DNA of 64,000 bases from Euphorbia lathyris (Eukaryota > Streptophyta > Magnoliopsida > Malpighiales > Euphorbiaceae): contig NC_088917.1 in the NCBI RefSeq assembly GCF_963576675.1, forward strand, positions 74,572,610-74,636,609, in the 5' to 3' direction. The first letter of the stretch is position 1. Every line of letters starts with the position of its first letter. This document shows, piece after piece, positions 24,101 to 36,015 of the stretch. Both the position numbers and the translations under genes were made by a program. A model generated the notes under the pieces. The model saw only the letters and a program-made list of their open reading frames with translations, searched no databases and was not told the DNA's origin.

Positions 24101-24618
24101 GACTAGGGAGACAGATTCAATAGTAGGATTACCTCCAATGGTTCCTGGCCTTACTATCTTACCCTTCTTGTTGTCTCCAAAACTTACGCTCCCTCCTCGT
24201 TTACGCTCAAACGTGATGAACTGAGTTTCATCACCCGTCATATGCCTTGAGCATGCGCTGTCAATATACCACATCTTTGACTTCTCGGCACACCTCAGGC
24301 TTACCTGCATTGTAACTAGTTACTTTTAGGTACCCAATTCTTTTTGGGTCCTTGCTTGTTAGGTGCAACAGGTAAAGCATCATATTTTATTTTATGGCGA
24401 CATACATGGACAGTATGGCCATTCTTTCCACAGAAGTCACAGCTGACCTTCTGTTTAGGATGTTTTACTAACTTGTCAGCACCCCAGTGCTGAGTGTGCC
24501 AGCACACCTTAGTGGTGTGTCCTTTCTTCCCATAAAAGTCACACTGGACTTTTCGCTGGGGATTCCATCTCTACTAAGTACCTTGGTACTGAGTTCTCAG
24601 AGGAATGTTACTTTTATT
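21182..24618 (-). pseudogene. Sirevirus pol (protease, integrase, reverse transcriptase, RNase H), lightly damaged
   Basis: Order on the minus strand: two gag-type zinc knuckles (24550-24400; the first has Tyr for its second Cys, CDFYGKKGHTTKVC, the second is canonical CDFCGKNGHTVHVC); protease with active site DSACSRHMTG (about 24262); GAG-pre-integrase block HRRLGHVS with CHACQAGK; integrase core with Asp in LHLDLFGP, Asp in CSDNGGEF and Glu in VVERKNRT; reverse transcriptase with YVDDIIFG (22110); and RNase H with [17 protein letters not shown] and the LADIFTKPL end. Lesions: a frameshift between WVPKSN (24316) and MQVSLRCAEK (24310) and one in-frame TAG at 23669-23671. From 23638 to 21182 an 818-codon frame is uninterrupted. 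Confidence 0.92.
24614..24618. repeat. Target site duplication of Copia-2 (left copy, TTATT)
   Basis: TTATT precedes TGTTGG at 24619 and recurs at 33545-33549 after CCAACA at 33544. Sirevirus gag-pol sequence lies on both sides. Confidence 0.95.
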
Positions 24619-26481
24619 TGTTGGAAATTAGGCTAAGGTATAGCAGCGGAAATATAAAAATTTTAGCCTACTTCCTTTTAACCATAGGATCCGTTAATCG
24701 TTATTTCATATAAAGAGGGATAAGAAGGAATACCTCTTGAAGAACAATCTACCGTTGTTAGAGAAGCGCCCTTAATTCTTCTCCGAGATTCCAAGCACGA
24801 AGTATAACACGGTGAGGTTAAGATGGAATCAACCCTTATGAGATGCAACCAAAATAGATTGCCTCTAATTAACCAACACAAGATCAAAGAGAAAAGGAGA
24901 TGAATGAAATTAATCAATTGACGGAAGCCGTATGAATTCTTGTCCAAGAACTTGGGGATGCGAATTCACTTTCTCGCTCTTAATGTAGGTTTCAAAAATC
25001 ACATAGAGGGGAGGTTATTGGCTTGGTCAAAATTCACACATTAGGGGGTATATATAATAACTTGTATCTAAACCCTAGTTAGATAGGAATAGGTTACTTA
25101 ATAGGAATTCCATTCGGAATAGGATTCCTATTTATTATCTTATAATATATCTAATATATTTAGGATAATAATAAATAACCTAATTGGATAATAATAGGAG
25201 TATATTAATCTAATTAAAACTCCTAATTTAATTATCTCTCTTAATTAATTTAATTCACAAACCCAATCAAATTAGGATTAAGAGAATTAAAATAATTCCT
25301 AACTTATTATGTACAAATTTCGGCCACCCCTAATTAAATGGGCCTTACTGGGCTCATTTGGGCTTCCATCTATTAATGACATCCATCTCTCTTTTGGTTC
25401 CAAGTCTTATGTGTGATCCATTAGGTTCTTACTACTTCTGGCCGTATGCAACTATTAAATTAATTTCTTCAAGAATTATATTTAATCCTTGCATAACGGA
25501 ATGATGTACTGAGTATGTTATTGGCAAGTCTGTAATCATTCCCCCAGAGTCCGTTAAGAAGACAAGTTGATTCTGTCGTTAACCCTTCCATATTAGTTAC
25601 AGTATAATTCGATCCTTTATCAACTACATCCTTGAACTGAATCTTATGACTATGGGTGATGTCAAGTCACATATAGCGAGACGTTCATTTTACTTGTTCA
25701 GGCCGAGTCAACTCAAATAGATAGGTTAAGTGAAATCTGTATTTCAAGTCTTAAGCTATCACCTTGCAAGGATTTAGAGCCGAGTCTTCCACAAGCGATC
25801 CTTGGATATATCTCCCATTAATCGGGAGTGATAAATGCTCAATCAAATGTATAACTACCCTGACATTACCTCCTGTGACACCCAACCTTTGCAGTTCACA
25901 TCCCAGAGTCATATCTGTTAAGGATCGTGGGACCACAGGATCAAAGTCTCACATTCACTAATTCAGGATGACCAATTAACATTCCTTTGAGTCTGAGGAT
26001 TACTTATACCTATTAATACCAATGAGATGAACAGGTGACAAGGATGAATCTACCCATCCTGTTATCTCAAATCGGATCCCCAATCCTAATGAACGACATT
26101 TCATCGGATCTATGTAACTGTCCAGATATCTATATATATGAAGCTTGTGAGATCAGCTTTCTGTCGGACAGAAGACATTGTTACATACAAGTCTCAATAG
26201 TGATATATCAATCCTAAACATATCACTTGACTTGGGGTGGTTTTAAGTTTATCAGTTTATTATAAAGTTTTGTCTCACTTCATGCTTGTATGAACACTTT
26301 ATAATCACTTTAAACAAACTTACGGATTTCCTTTTATTAGACTTTATTTAGTGCTTAAAAGGGATTGCATTTATATAGTTATAAAACATATATCTCATTA
26401 AAACAAATGATATAAAGAACAATTCATTTACATTAAGTTTGTATCCTGCAACAATTGTCTATAGGACACTAAACCCCAACA
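24619..26481 (-). repeat. 3' LTR of Copia-2
   Basis: 1863 bp, TGTTGGAAATTAGG...CTAAACCCCAACA. Followed on the inside by ACTCCCACTTGGAC (purine-rich on the element strand), the polypurine tract. Confidence 0.95.
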
Positions 26482-26495
26482 TACTCCCACTTGGA

Positions 26496-28854
26496 CTAAA
26501 GCCAATTGTTTCTAAAACTTATCCTAGTAGAAGTTAAATGACGATCATGTACTTTCTGGGTTAAAGGCTTTGTCAACGGATCTGCAACGTTGTCCTCTGT
26601 AGGTACTCTTTCTATTCTCACATCTCCTCTAGCCACAATCTCTCTAATGATGTGGTATCGCTTTAGGTAGTGCTTGGATGCATTATGAGACCGTGGTTCC
26701 TTTGCTTGCGCAATGGCTCCATTGTTATCACAGTACAGAGTAATGGGATTGACAATGTCAGGCACCACACCTAGTTCTGTAATGAACTTTCTAATCCAAA
26801 CTGCTTCCTTTGCTGCTTCCGCAGCAGCAATGTACTCTGACTCGGTCGTAGAGAAAGCTACGCTTCCCTGCTTGGAACTTTTCCAACTGACCGCGCCCCC
26901 ATTCAAGATAAACAGGTATCCTGATTGGGATTTAAAATCATTCTCATCTGTGAGATGACTAGCGTCTGAAAATCCTTCAATTTTCAGATCTCCTTCTCCG
27001 TACACTAGGAACATATCTTTAGTCCTTCTCAAGTACTTAAGAATGTTCTTGACGGTAATCCAATGCTCGTCTCCCGGATTCCCTTGGTAACGACTCGTTA
27101 CAGATAACGCGAACGCTACGTCAGGTCTAGTGCATAGCATAGCATACATAATCGAACCGATCGCGCTGGCGTACGAGACTACAGCCATGCGTCGTTTGTC
27201 ATCATCAGTTTTAGGACATTGATGATTGTTTAACTTTACTCCATGTACCATGGGTAAGTTACCTCATTTCGATTCAAGCATGCTAAACCGATTTAGCACC
27301 TTTTCAATGTATGTAGCCTGTGAAAGACCAAGCAGTCTTCGCGATCTATCTCTATAGATCTTTATACCAAGTATATAAGCTGCTTCACCAAGGTCTTTCA
27401 TTGAGAAGTTACCGGATAACCATACTTTCACCGACTGTAGTAGAGCAATGTCATTTCCCATTAATAATATATCGTCCACATATAGTATGAGAAATGCTAT
27501 AGAGCTCCCACTTGCTTTCTTGTAAATGCAAGCTTCTTCGCAATTTTGTTCCAAACCAAATTGTTTTATGGTTTCGTCAAAACGCTTATTCCAGCTTCTA
27601 GACGCTTGCTTGAGTCCATAAATGGATCTCTGAAGTTTGCAAACTTTATTTGCATCCTTCGATATGAAACCTTCAGGCTGCATCATATATACATCCTCAA
27701 GCAGGTTTCCGTTTAGGAAAGCTGTTTTCACATCCATTTGCCAAATCTCATAATCAAAATGATCGGCAATTGCAAGCATGATTCTGATTGATTTGGACAT
27801 AGCCACAGGAGAGAAAGTTTCGGCATAATCAATTCCTTGCTTCTGACGATATCCTTTCGCTACTAACCTAGCATTGTATGTGCTAATCTTTCCATCCATG
27901 TCAGTCTTCTTTTTGAAGATCCACCTGCACCCGATGGGTTTTATCCCTTCGGGTGGATCAACCAAAGTCCACACTTGGTTAGTATACATGGAATCAATTT
28001 CAGAATCCATGGCCTCAAGCCATGCTTTAGAATCTGGACTAGTAAGGGCCTCTTCGTAGTTTTCGGGTTCGTCGTCTAATACGGGAACCTCGTCATCATC
28101 TCCCACTAGAAAACCATATCTAACTGGGAGTTCACGAACTCTTTGTGATCTACGAATAGGTGGCACTGTAGTCTCATCTGATGGGACTACTTCGGGTACC
28201 TCAACCGCCTCCGTTGTTTCAGTCGGTGTTTCTTCCTCTTGAACTTCGTCAAGTTCAATTACGCTTCCCTTTTGTGTTTCTTTGAGAAACTCTTTCTCTA
28301 AGAAGGTTGCGTGTTTGGATACTATTACTTTCTGATCATCTGGATGATGGAAGTAATACCCTACGATTTCTTTGGGATATCGAATGAAAAAAACATTTAT
28401 CAGATTCAGAATCTAATTTGTCGGACGCAATGCGTTTGAAAAACGCTGAACAACCCCATATTCTCATAAATGAGAACACGGATTTCCTACCAATGAACAA
28501 TTCATATGGTGTGGAACTAGCGGATTTAGTTGGTACTCGATTTAGGGTGAAGAGGGCAGTTTCTAGGGCATAGCCCCAGAACGTCTTTGGAAGCAAGGCC
28601 ATGCTCATCATGGATCATACCATATCTAATAGGGTACGGTTTCTCCTCTCGGATACACCATTGTGTTGTGGTGTATAGGGAGGTTTCCATTGTGAGCATA
28701 TCCCACATTCAGTTAGATAATTCAGAAAATCATCTGAAAGATATTCGCCACCTCGATCGGATCGAAGTGTCTTTATTTTCTTTCCTAATTGATTTTCTAC
28801 TTCATTCTTGAAGCATTTGAACTTGTCAAAGGCTTCTAATTTGTGCTTCATCAA
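26496..28854 (-). pseudogene. Copia-2 pol: integrase end, reverse transcriptase, RNase H
   Basis: Minus strand. Integrase catalytic segment at 28854-28615 (LRSDRGGEYLSD, then NGVSERRNRT carrying the catalytic Glu), continuing at 28611-28390 (TFWGYALETALFTLNR). A frameshift in a run of A near 28385 separates this from 28166-27264, which holds reverse transcriptase (CRWIFKKK, ARLVAKGY, catalytic LYVDDILL). A TGA at 27264-27266 replaces the Arg codon still present in Copia-1, then 27251-26496 gives the RNase H region (SDASHLTDEND, TTESEYIAAAEA, CDNNGAI). RNase H here lacks the frameshift of Copia-1. The C-terminus runs about 20 codons further than Copia-1 because the stop is a CAG codon here. 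Confidence 0.9.
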
Positions 28855-30085
28855 TTAGATGTAACCATATCGAATATGGTCATCTATGAAGCTTATGAAG
28901 AATCTGAATCCTCCTCTTGCTTGGACTGACATAGGACCGCATACATCTGAATGAATAAGTCCTAGAGTGTCTGATACACGCTCACCTTTATTGCTAAAGG
29001 GTGTCTTTGTCATTTTACCTTTTAAACATGATTCGCATGTTTCCAATGATTCAGGATCAATTGGATCTATAAGCCCATCTGAATGTAGCTTTAGCATGCG
29101 TCTCTTGTTTATATGACAATGCCACAAGTAAGTTGAATTATCTAGCTTATGTCTTTTGGTATCAATTGCGAAAACAGAAATCAACACATAAATCCCATTT
29201 TGTGATATTCCTGAGAAATAGAAAATCGAATCTCTATAAAAATTGCAACGTTTGTTCTTTATAGAACATACCAGATATTGGAGTACCGGCTTTTCCCTTA
29301 TGGAGGGTAGCTCGGTACAAAGAACAATTTCTCTTCCAATGCCCCACGTCACCACAATAGTGGCACTTTCCTTTGGGCTTCTTCACTTCCTTTCCCTTAA
29401 CTTTAGTGGGCATGGCTTTCTTACCTTTCTTGGGATGTTTAGGATTGGGAGAATTCCCTTTCCACTTCTTTGATCCCTCTATGAAAATAGCCGGTATTGC
29501 CTTGTCTTTCTTCATATTGGGCTCAACTGACTTGAGCATATTTGCAAGCTCTTCAAGAGAGGTTTGCAAGTCATTCATATGATAGTTCATGATGAACTAT
29601 GAATAACTCTTTGGGAGGGATTGAGGAATTAAGTCTACACTTAGTTCGTTATCCATCGCGAATCCAATACTAGAAAGTTTGGTAATGTAGCCAATCATCT
29701 TGACACAATGTGTCATGACTGATGTGCCCTCTTGCATCTTGCAACGATATAACAGCTTGGATATCTCGTAGCGTTCGCACCTGGTTTGTTTCCCAAACAA
29801 TTCCTTTAGGTGCATGATGATGGAATAGGCATTCATCTCCTCATGTTGCCTTTGTAATTCCGATGTCATCGATGCAAGTATGATGCATCTGGCATGATCG
29901 TCATCAGCCTTGTGCTTCTGATAAGCATCAATTTCCTCAATGGGAGCATCATCTTCAGGGACAGGGGGTTGCGGAACCAGTTTCTCGAACTTCAAAACAA
30001 TTTTGAGGTTGCGGAACCAGTCGGTGAAGTTTGAACCATTCAATTTGTTATCGGTAAGAATGTTTTGCAGATTGGTTTTAGTCAT
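28855..30085 (-). pseudogene. Copia-2 gag and start of integrase, protease deleted
   Basis: Gag starts at ATG 30085 (MTKTNLQNILTDNKLNG), with an UBN2/gag-type helical region to 29597, then a frameshift and a second frame (29590-29234) with the zinc knuckle CHYCGDVGHWKRNC. Just after the ISGMFY motif the sequence jumps to the CNFYRDSIFYFSG block, which in Copia-1 lies about 110 codons downstream; the protease active site is therefore absent. The following frame (29355-28855) holds the pre-integrase block, where LWHC joins directly to INKRRM because 9 bp are lost. Most of gag is far more diverged from Copia-1 than the rest of the element. Confidence 0.85.
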
Positions 30086-31524
30086 GATTTTAAGAGTGTA
30101 TGTTTAAACAAAACCTGAGAGTGAGAAAGAGTAAACGTATGTCATTCATTTGCTTTAAAGTATAACAATCTAAAATTACCGGCCTTTTAATTTATTTCAG
30201 ATTGCTCCCACTATTTTGCCAAATTAATAACCCTCCATATTAATTCAAAGAATTTCACAAATCCTTTAGTGAGCTAGGATCCTAACTCCTGAGATTTCGC
30301 CTTGACTTTAGCCAACAAGCTAGTCCCATTTGTTAGGTAGATTCATGCAATCAATCACATCTCGAATGTGATTCCTAGGTTATTGGGTTACTAACCACAT
30401 TAGTAACTAATATGTCATTCATATTAATCCCAACCATCTTGCCCATTAGTTTATGACAACATGAGTTTGCCCATCCAATTATCATAATCTAATTTAAGTA
30501 TTACCCCATATTCATGAAAAAACGATTTTCGATAATTTAGGTGTTACCATAAGACCCCGAGCTTGAGTTTACCCAACAACCCAAAGGCCCCCAGTACTGC
30601 CGGCTGAATTATAATATTAGGGAGGGGCAACCGATTTTAATAACTTGCTTATTTACTTAACTTTTTAATGAGGGATTTTCATTTAAGTCTCATAATCTAA
30701 TTTAGTCTTGATTTGCTTTAGCATACATCAGACACACATACATACATACATTGGCGTTATGGACATATCATCTAAATTATTTCGTCGAGCCAGAGACGGA
30801 ATAAAAGGCCAAACCTAAGGAAATACTAACTATTACATATTTCTATTTAGGTCCTCTGTCTTCTCCATGGCGCCTTGAAATTACATATTAATTTCTATAC
30901 TACTATAAGAAGACTTCAACTGAATTGAAGGAAATTAGATGAGAGGAGAAATTACAATAGATAGTAGAAAGGCAGGACGCGCATGCCCTATTTCAAAAAT
31001 ACCAAAAGACTAAAAGAGGGTCCAAATATGTCCATAACTCCAAACATGCAAAGACTCAATTAAATAAATTTAATTGGTTGATTACATAACCGTCTTATGT
31101 AATATTTAGGTTAATCACATTAACTCGTCAAATTAACTTTCATCCAATTTTACATCTTATCGTTTCGTATCTTTATATTAATCCTTAGATTAATATAACC
31201 ATATAAAACGTCGATTATGCATGTCCCAATTATTTTGATTTCAATTCATTTAACGCTTTGATTTACAACTTGGTAAAAACAAACTTTTAAACGAATTTTT
31301 CATTCGATAATCAAAACAGAAAACTATTGATTTTCGAAACATATATATATATATATATATAAATTATTTACAAGCCGATTTTAACAGTTAAAATCAAGTG
31401 GGATTCGGGCCGGGGGCCCGAAACTGGGCTGCTGCCGTTTGGCAGCAGCCCCGCGGCTGCGCACGCGGCTGGTCGCGCCGTGAGGCGCGACCCGAGCCGC
31501 TGTCGTATTTTTTTTAAAAATATA

Positions 31525-31561
<37 letters not shown>

Positions 31562-31680
31562 TTTTAAAATGATTTTAAAAACGATTTTCAGAAATAGGAA
31601 AAACTACAATAGATTTCCGTTTTATCTTTTAGAATTAATAAAACTAGTTTTATTAACCTAACTATAAAACAAATAGATTT
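30086..31680 (-). other. 5' UTR of Copia-2
   Basis: About 1.6 kb, noncoding, AT-rich. It contains (AT)n runs at 31341-31361 and 31529-31558 that flank a sharply GC-rich hairpin-prone island at about 31408-31502 (GGGCCGGGGGCCC, and CTGCTGCC..GGCAGCAG). It matches 53411-54900 of Copia-1. No TGGTATCAGAGC-type primer site is present beside the 5' LTR. Confidence 0.75.
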
Positions 31681-33544
31681 TGTTGGAAATTAGGCTAAGG
31701 TATAGCAGCAGAAATATAAAATTTTTAGCCTACTTCCTTTTAACCATAGGATCCGTTAATCGTTATTTCATATAAAGAGGGATAAGAAGGAATACCTCTT
31801 GAAGAACAATCTACCGTTGTTAGAGAAGCGCCCACAATTCTTCTCCGAGATTCCAAGCACGGAGTATAACACGGTGAGGTTAAGATGGAATCAACCCTTA
31901 TGAGATGCAACCAAAATAGATTGCCTCTAATTAACCAACACAAGATCAAAGAGAAAAGGAGATGAATGAAATTAATCAATTGACAGAAGCCGTATGAATT
32001 CTTATCCACGAACTTGGGGATGCGAATTCACTTTCTCTCTCTTAATGTAGGTTTCGAAAATCACATAGAGGGGAGGTTATTGGCTTGGTCGAAATTCACA
32101 CATTACGGGGGTATATATAATAACTTGTATCTAAACCCTAGTTAGATAGGAATAGGTTACTTAAAAGGAATTCCATTCGGAATAGGATTCCTATTTATTA
32201 TCTTATAATATATCTAATATATTTAGGATAATAATAAATAACCTAATTGGATAATAATAGGAGTATATTAATCTAATTAAAACTCCTAATTTAATTATCT
32301 CTCTTAATTAATTTAATTCACAAACCCAATCAAATTAGGATTAAGGGAATTAAAATAATTCCTAACTTATTATATACAAATTTCGGCCACCCCTAATTAA
32401 ATGGGCCTTACTGGGCTCATTTGGGCTTCCATCTATTAATGACATCCATCTCTCTTTTGGTTCCAAGTCTTATGTGTGATCCATTAGGTTCTTACTACTT
32501 CTGGCCGTATGCAACTATTAAATTAATTTCTTCAAGAATTATATTTAATCCTTGCATAACGGAATGATGCACTGAGTATGTTATTGGCAAGTCTGTAATC
32601 ATTCCCCCAGAGTCCGTTAAGAAGACAGGTTGATTCTGTCGTTAACCCTTCCGTATTAGTTACAGTATAATTCGATCCTTTATCAACTACATCCTTGAAC
32701 TGAATCTTATGACTATGGGTGATGTCAAGCCACATATAGCGAGACATTCATTTTACTTGTTCAGGCCGAGTCAACTCAAATAGATAGGTTAAGTGAAATC
32801 TGTATTTCAAGTCTTAAGCTATCACCTTGCAAGGATTTAGAGTCGAGTCTTCCACAAGCGATCCTTGGATATATCTCCTATTAATCGGGAGTGATAAATG
32901 CTCAATCCAATGTATAACTACCCTGACATTACCTCTTGTGACACCCAACCTTTGCAGTTCATATCCCAGAGTCATATCTGTTAAGGATCGTGGGACCACA
33001 GGATCAAAGTCTCACATTCAGTGATTCAGGATGACCAATTAACATTCCTTTGAGTCTGAAGATTACTTATACCTATTAATACCAATGAGATGAACATGTG
33101 ACAAGGATGAATCTACCCATCCTATTATCTCAAATCGGATCCCCAATCCTAATGAACGACGTTTCATCGGATCTATGTAACTGTCCAGATATCTATATAT
33201 ATGAAGCTTGTGAGATCAGCTTTCTGTCAGACAGAAGACATTGTTACATACAAGTCTCAACAGTGATATATGAATCCTAAACATATCACTTGACTTGGGG
33301 TGGTTTTAAGTTTATCAGTTTATTATAAAGTTTTGTCTCACTTCATGCTTGTATGAACACTTTATAATCACTTTAAACAAACTTACGGATTTTCTTTTAT
33401 TAGACTTTATTTAGTGCTTAAAAGGGATTGCCTTTATATAGTTATAAAACATATATCTCATTAAAACAAATGATATAAAGAACAATTCATTTACATTAAG
33501 TTTGTATCCTGCAACAGTTGTCTATAGGACACTAAACCCCAACA
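31681..33544 (-). repeat. 5' LTR of Copia-2
   Basis: 1864 bp, TGTTGGAAATTAGG...CCCCAACA, collinear with 24619-26481. The outer end is followed by TTATT (33545-33549). Confidence 0.95.
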
Positions 33545-33549
33545 TTATT

Positions 33550-35008
33550 TGGAACCTTTAGTTGGTTCTGGAGTTGTGACGTCCTTTCTCAGTTTCTTTG
33601 AAACTGATTGGACTTCAGAGACAGACTCATGTATGATTTTCATGTTATCATGCAGAGTTGAATTGTCCTGAAGAAGGAATCTGAGGTAACTCAGTTTGAC
33701 CTCTTCCACTTCGTCACAGCGCCTGCTGAGTGCTCTAACTTTCTTATTACACTTCTTGACAAGTGTGTAGAGATCACTCAGGGCATTAACCATATCGTTT
33801 CTGAGCTGGGGAAGAGAAATTACCTCATTTGATTGCTCCTCGTCATCTGATGAGACGGATGGGTCAGCATGCTCAGAGACGCATGGCTGAGCAAGTTCGT
33901 CAGCCATGAAGCATATCTTCGCTGACTCGGTGGCCTCAGCTTCTGTAGATGAAGACTCATCACTGTCGTTCCAAGTAGCCACCATTTCCTTCTTTCCAAG
34001 TAGCCACCATTTCCTTCTTCCCGCTCTTCTTGTCTTTCCTCAGTGTGGGGCAGCTTGACTTAATATGGCCAGTTTGATGGCACTCAAAGCATGTAATGGG
34101 CTTTGAGCTATCCTTTTTGTATTTGCTGTCGCTTGAGTCAGCTTTATACTTATCAAACTTTCTGTAAGGCTTCTTAGAATATTTGTCGTTCTTCCTGAAT
34201 AGCCTTTTCATCTTCCTTGTGAACATAGCCATCTCCTCATCATCAGTTGAGCTCCTGTCAGTGGAGTCAGCTTTCATGACAAGTGACTTCTGCTTCTTGT
34301 CTTCAGATTTTTCTTTCACCTCGAAGTTCTTCATAGATATTTCATGGGTCAACAACGAGCCGATGAGTTCGTCATATTTGTAGGTGGTTAAATCCTGAGC
34401 TTCCTCAACAGCGGTCTTCTTTGCTTGCTAGTCTTTAGGAAGACTCCTGAGTATCTTTTTGACTTGTTCTTCCTCAGTGAAGATTTTCCCAAGTCTCTTG
34501 AGCTCATTAATGATGTTGGTAAACCTTGCATTCATGTCTGAAATTCCCTCATCATTGTTCATCTCGAACAGCTCGTACAGTCTCATCTGCTGATTCACCT
34601 TGGACTCCTTTACTTTATTGGTTCCCTCGTAGGTGACTTCCAGCTTTTTCCAGATCTCTTGCGCCGACTCACAACCTGAGATTTTATTATATTCTGCAGC
34701 ATCAAGCGCACAGTGAAGCATATTGATAGCCGAAGCATAGTTTTGGATCTTCTTAAGATCATCCTCTGTCCATTAGGCCTCAGCTTTTACAACTGTTTGG
34801 CCAGCCACAACTTCGACAGGTACAAATGGGCCTTGGACTATAGATAGCCAGGCACTCATGTTTGTAGCCTGAATGAAATTTTTCATCCTATTCTTCCAAA
34901 AGGTATAGTTTGACCCGAAGAATAGGAGAGGCCTAGTAATGGACAGCCCTCAGGCAATATCTGAGTTGTTTGGTTTCCAGGGAGAAACCGAGTGCTGTTT
35001 TTGCCCAT
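33550..35008 (-). pseudogene. Sirevirus gag, broken
   Basis: Start at ATG 35008 (MGKNSTRFLP). A frameshift after about 30 codons leads to the frame with SNYTFWKNRMKNF. The UBN2-type gag domain continues at 34721-34428 (IWKKLEVTYEG, LYELFEMN, ILRSLPKD). Further in-frame stops lie near 34774 and just after 34428. The next frame (34355-33960) has a basic region and the zinc knuckle CFECHQTGHIKSSC (CX2CX4HX4C). The last frame (33985-33550) is acidic then helical, ending at the Copia-2 insertion; the gene resumes at 24618. Gag would form the virus-like particle. This copy cannot make a full protein. Confidence 0.88.
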
Positions 35009-35056
35009 GGTAGGGATCAGCTCAAGGTTGTTAGACCTTTTATAGTGAGCTTTTAA

Positions 35057-35068
35057 GCTCTGATACCA
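35057..35068 (-). promoter_or_regulatory. Sirevirus primer binding site, initiator tRNA-Met
   Basis: Reads TGGTATCAGAGC on the minus strand, two bases inside the 5' LTR end at 35071. Complementary to the 3' end of plant initiator tRNA-Met, the standard Copia primer. Confidence 0.93.
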
Positions 35069-36010
35069 CTTGTTGGTCCCTTATAAGGTTGCAAGTATAG
35101 TTCCAAGGGGGGGGTTAGGAACTATTTAAACTTTTTCGCAATTAGGGCAGACTTCTTTTTCTAAGGAAAAATATTTTAATAGCGGCGCTGAGTAAACAGT
35201 AAGATACTGGCTTAGTCAACTGGTGACTAGGTCAGTTTCTTAGCTTGAGTCAGGAGATAGTACTTAGAGTCTATTCCTGAGCTCAGATGTTCAACGCGCA
35301 TAACTCAACTTGACCTCTTTACTTGGTCAGTTTTGGTTATTTCAGGCAAGCAATATGTATAAGGAGTTAAAGGTAAGAAATACTTTACTCAGCAGATTTA
35401 TCCAGGTTCGGCTTCTTCTAAGCCTACGTCCTGTCCCCGGAACACGTTCCGAGATTTCGAATCCTCTACTGAGCTCTTTAAAGGTAGAGCCTCAAACCTT
35501 TTACAATCTTAGCAACTGAGTATAACAAGAGTACCTTCCTCTATACCTCTACTCAATCCTAATCTCTCGCTGAGTACTATAACCGAGTACTCAGCCTCTC
35601 CTTTTTATTTTTAGAAATGATAAGTGTTTGTCCTATACAATGATTTGCTAAGACACTTTAGATGACTGAAATAATCACTCTAGACTTTTACACAAATATA
35701 AGAAATGTAGTGTAAGATTGCTTTGCTTCTTTGCTTGCAGAACTTGTGTAGAAATTTGGTCAGCGTAATGGCTTGATCAAGTTCTGTGTTGAATAAAGCT
35801 TCTGATGGCACTATTTATAGAGACGTCTTGAGGCATCGGTCATTTCGAATTTCGAAATAACCGTTGGAGGGAAACGGCTTCCTGTCGTTGTCATCCTGAC
35901 TTGCTCAGAGCTCTCGGCCAATCAGATTCACGTATCTTCTGTCCTCGATTAGCTTTTGGTCAGCTCGGCAGAGTGTCTCTCCATTTATGGTAACGTCAAC
36001 TAACAGCATA

Positions 36011-36015
36011 CTGTG
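36011..36015. repeat. Target site duplication of array A3 (left copy, CTGTG)
   Basis: CTGTG precedes TGATGCG at 36016 and recurs at 46699-46703 after CCCCTATCA at 46698. Confidence 0.95.

Larger units (their letters stand above)
24619..33544 (-). mobile_element. Copia-2: second copy of the Copia-1 family, inside Sirevirus gag-pol
   Basis: 8926 bp with LTRs 31681-33544 (5') and 24619-26481 (3'), target duplication TTATT, 5' UTR 31680-30086, gag 30085-29234, and integrase/reverse transcriptase/RNase H 29260-26496. Reverse transcriptase, LTR and UTR are close to Copia-1, so it is the same family. It is defective: the protease domain is missing, a 9-bp deletion removes part of the HCRLGH motif, and there are frameshifts near 28385 and in gag plus a nonsense TGA at 27264-27266. 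LTR divergence is about 2 percent over the first 550 bases by eye. Confidence 0.92.
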
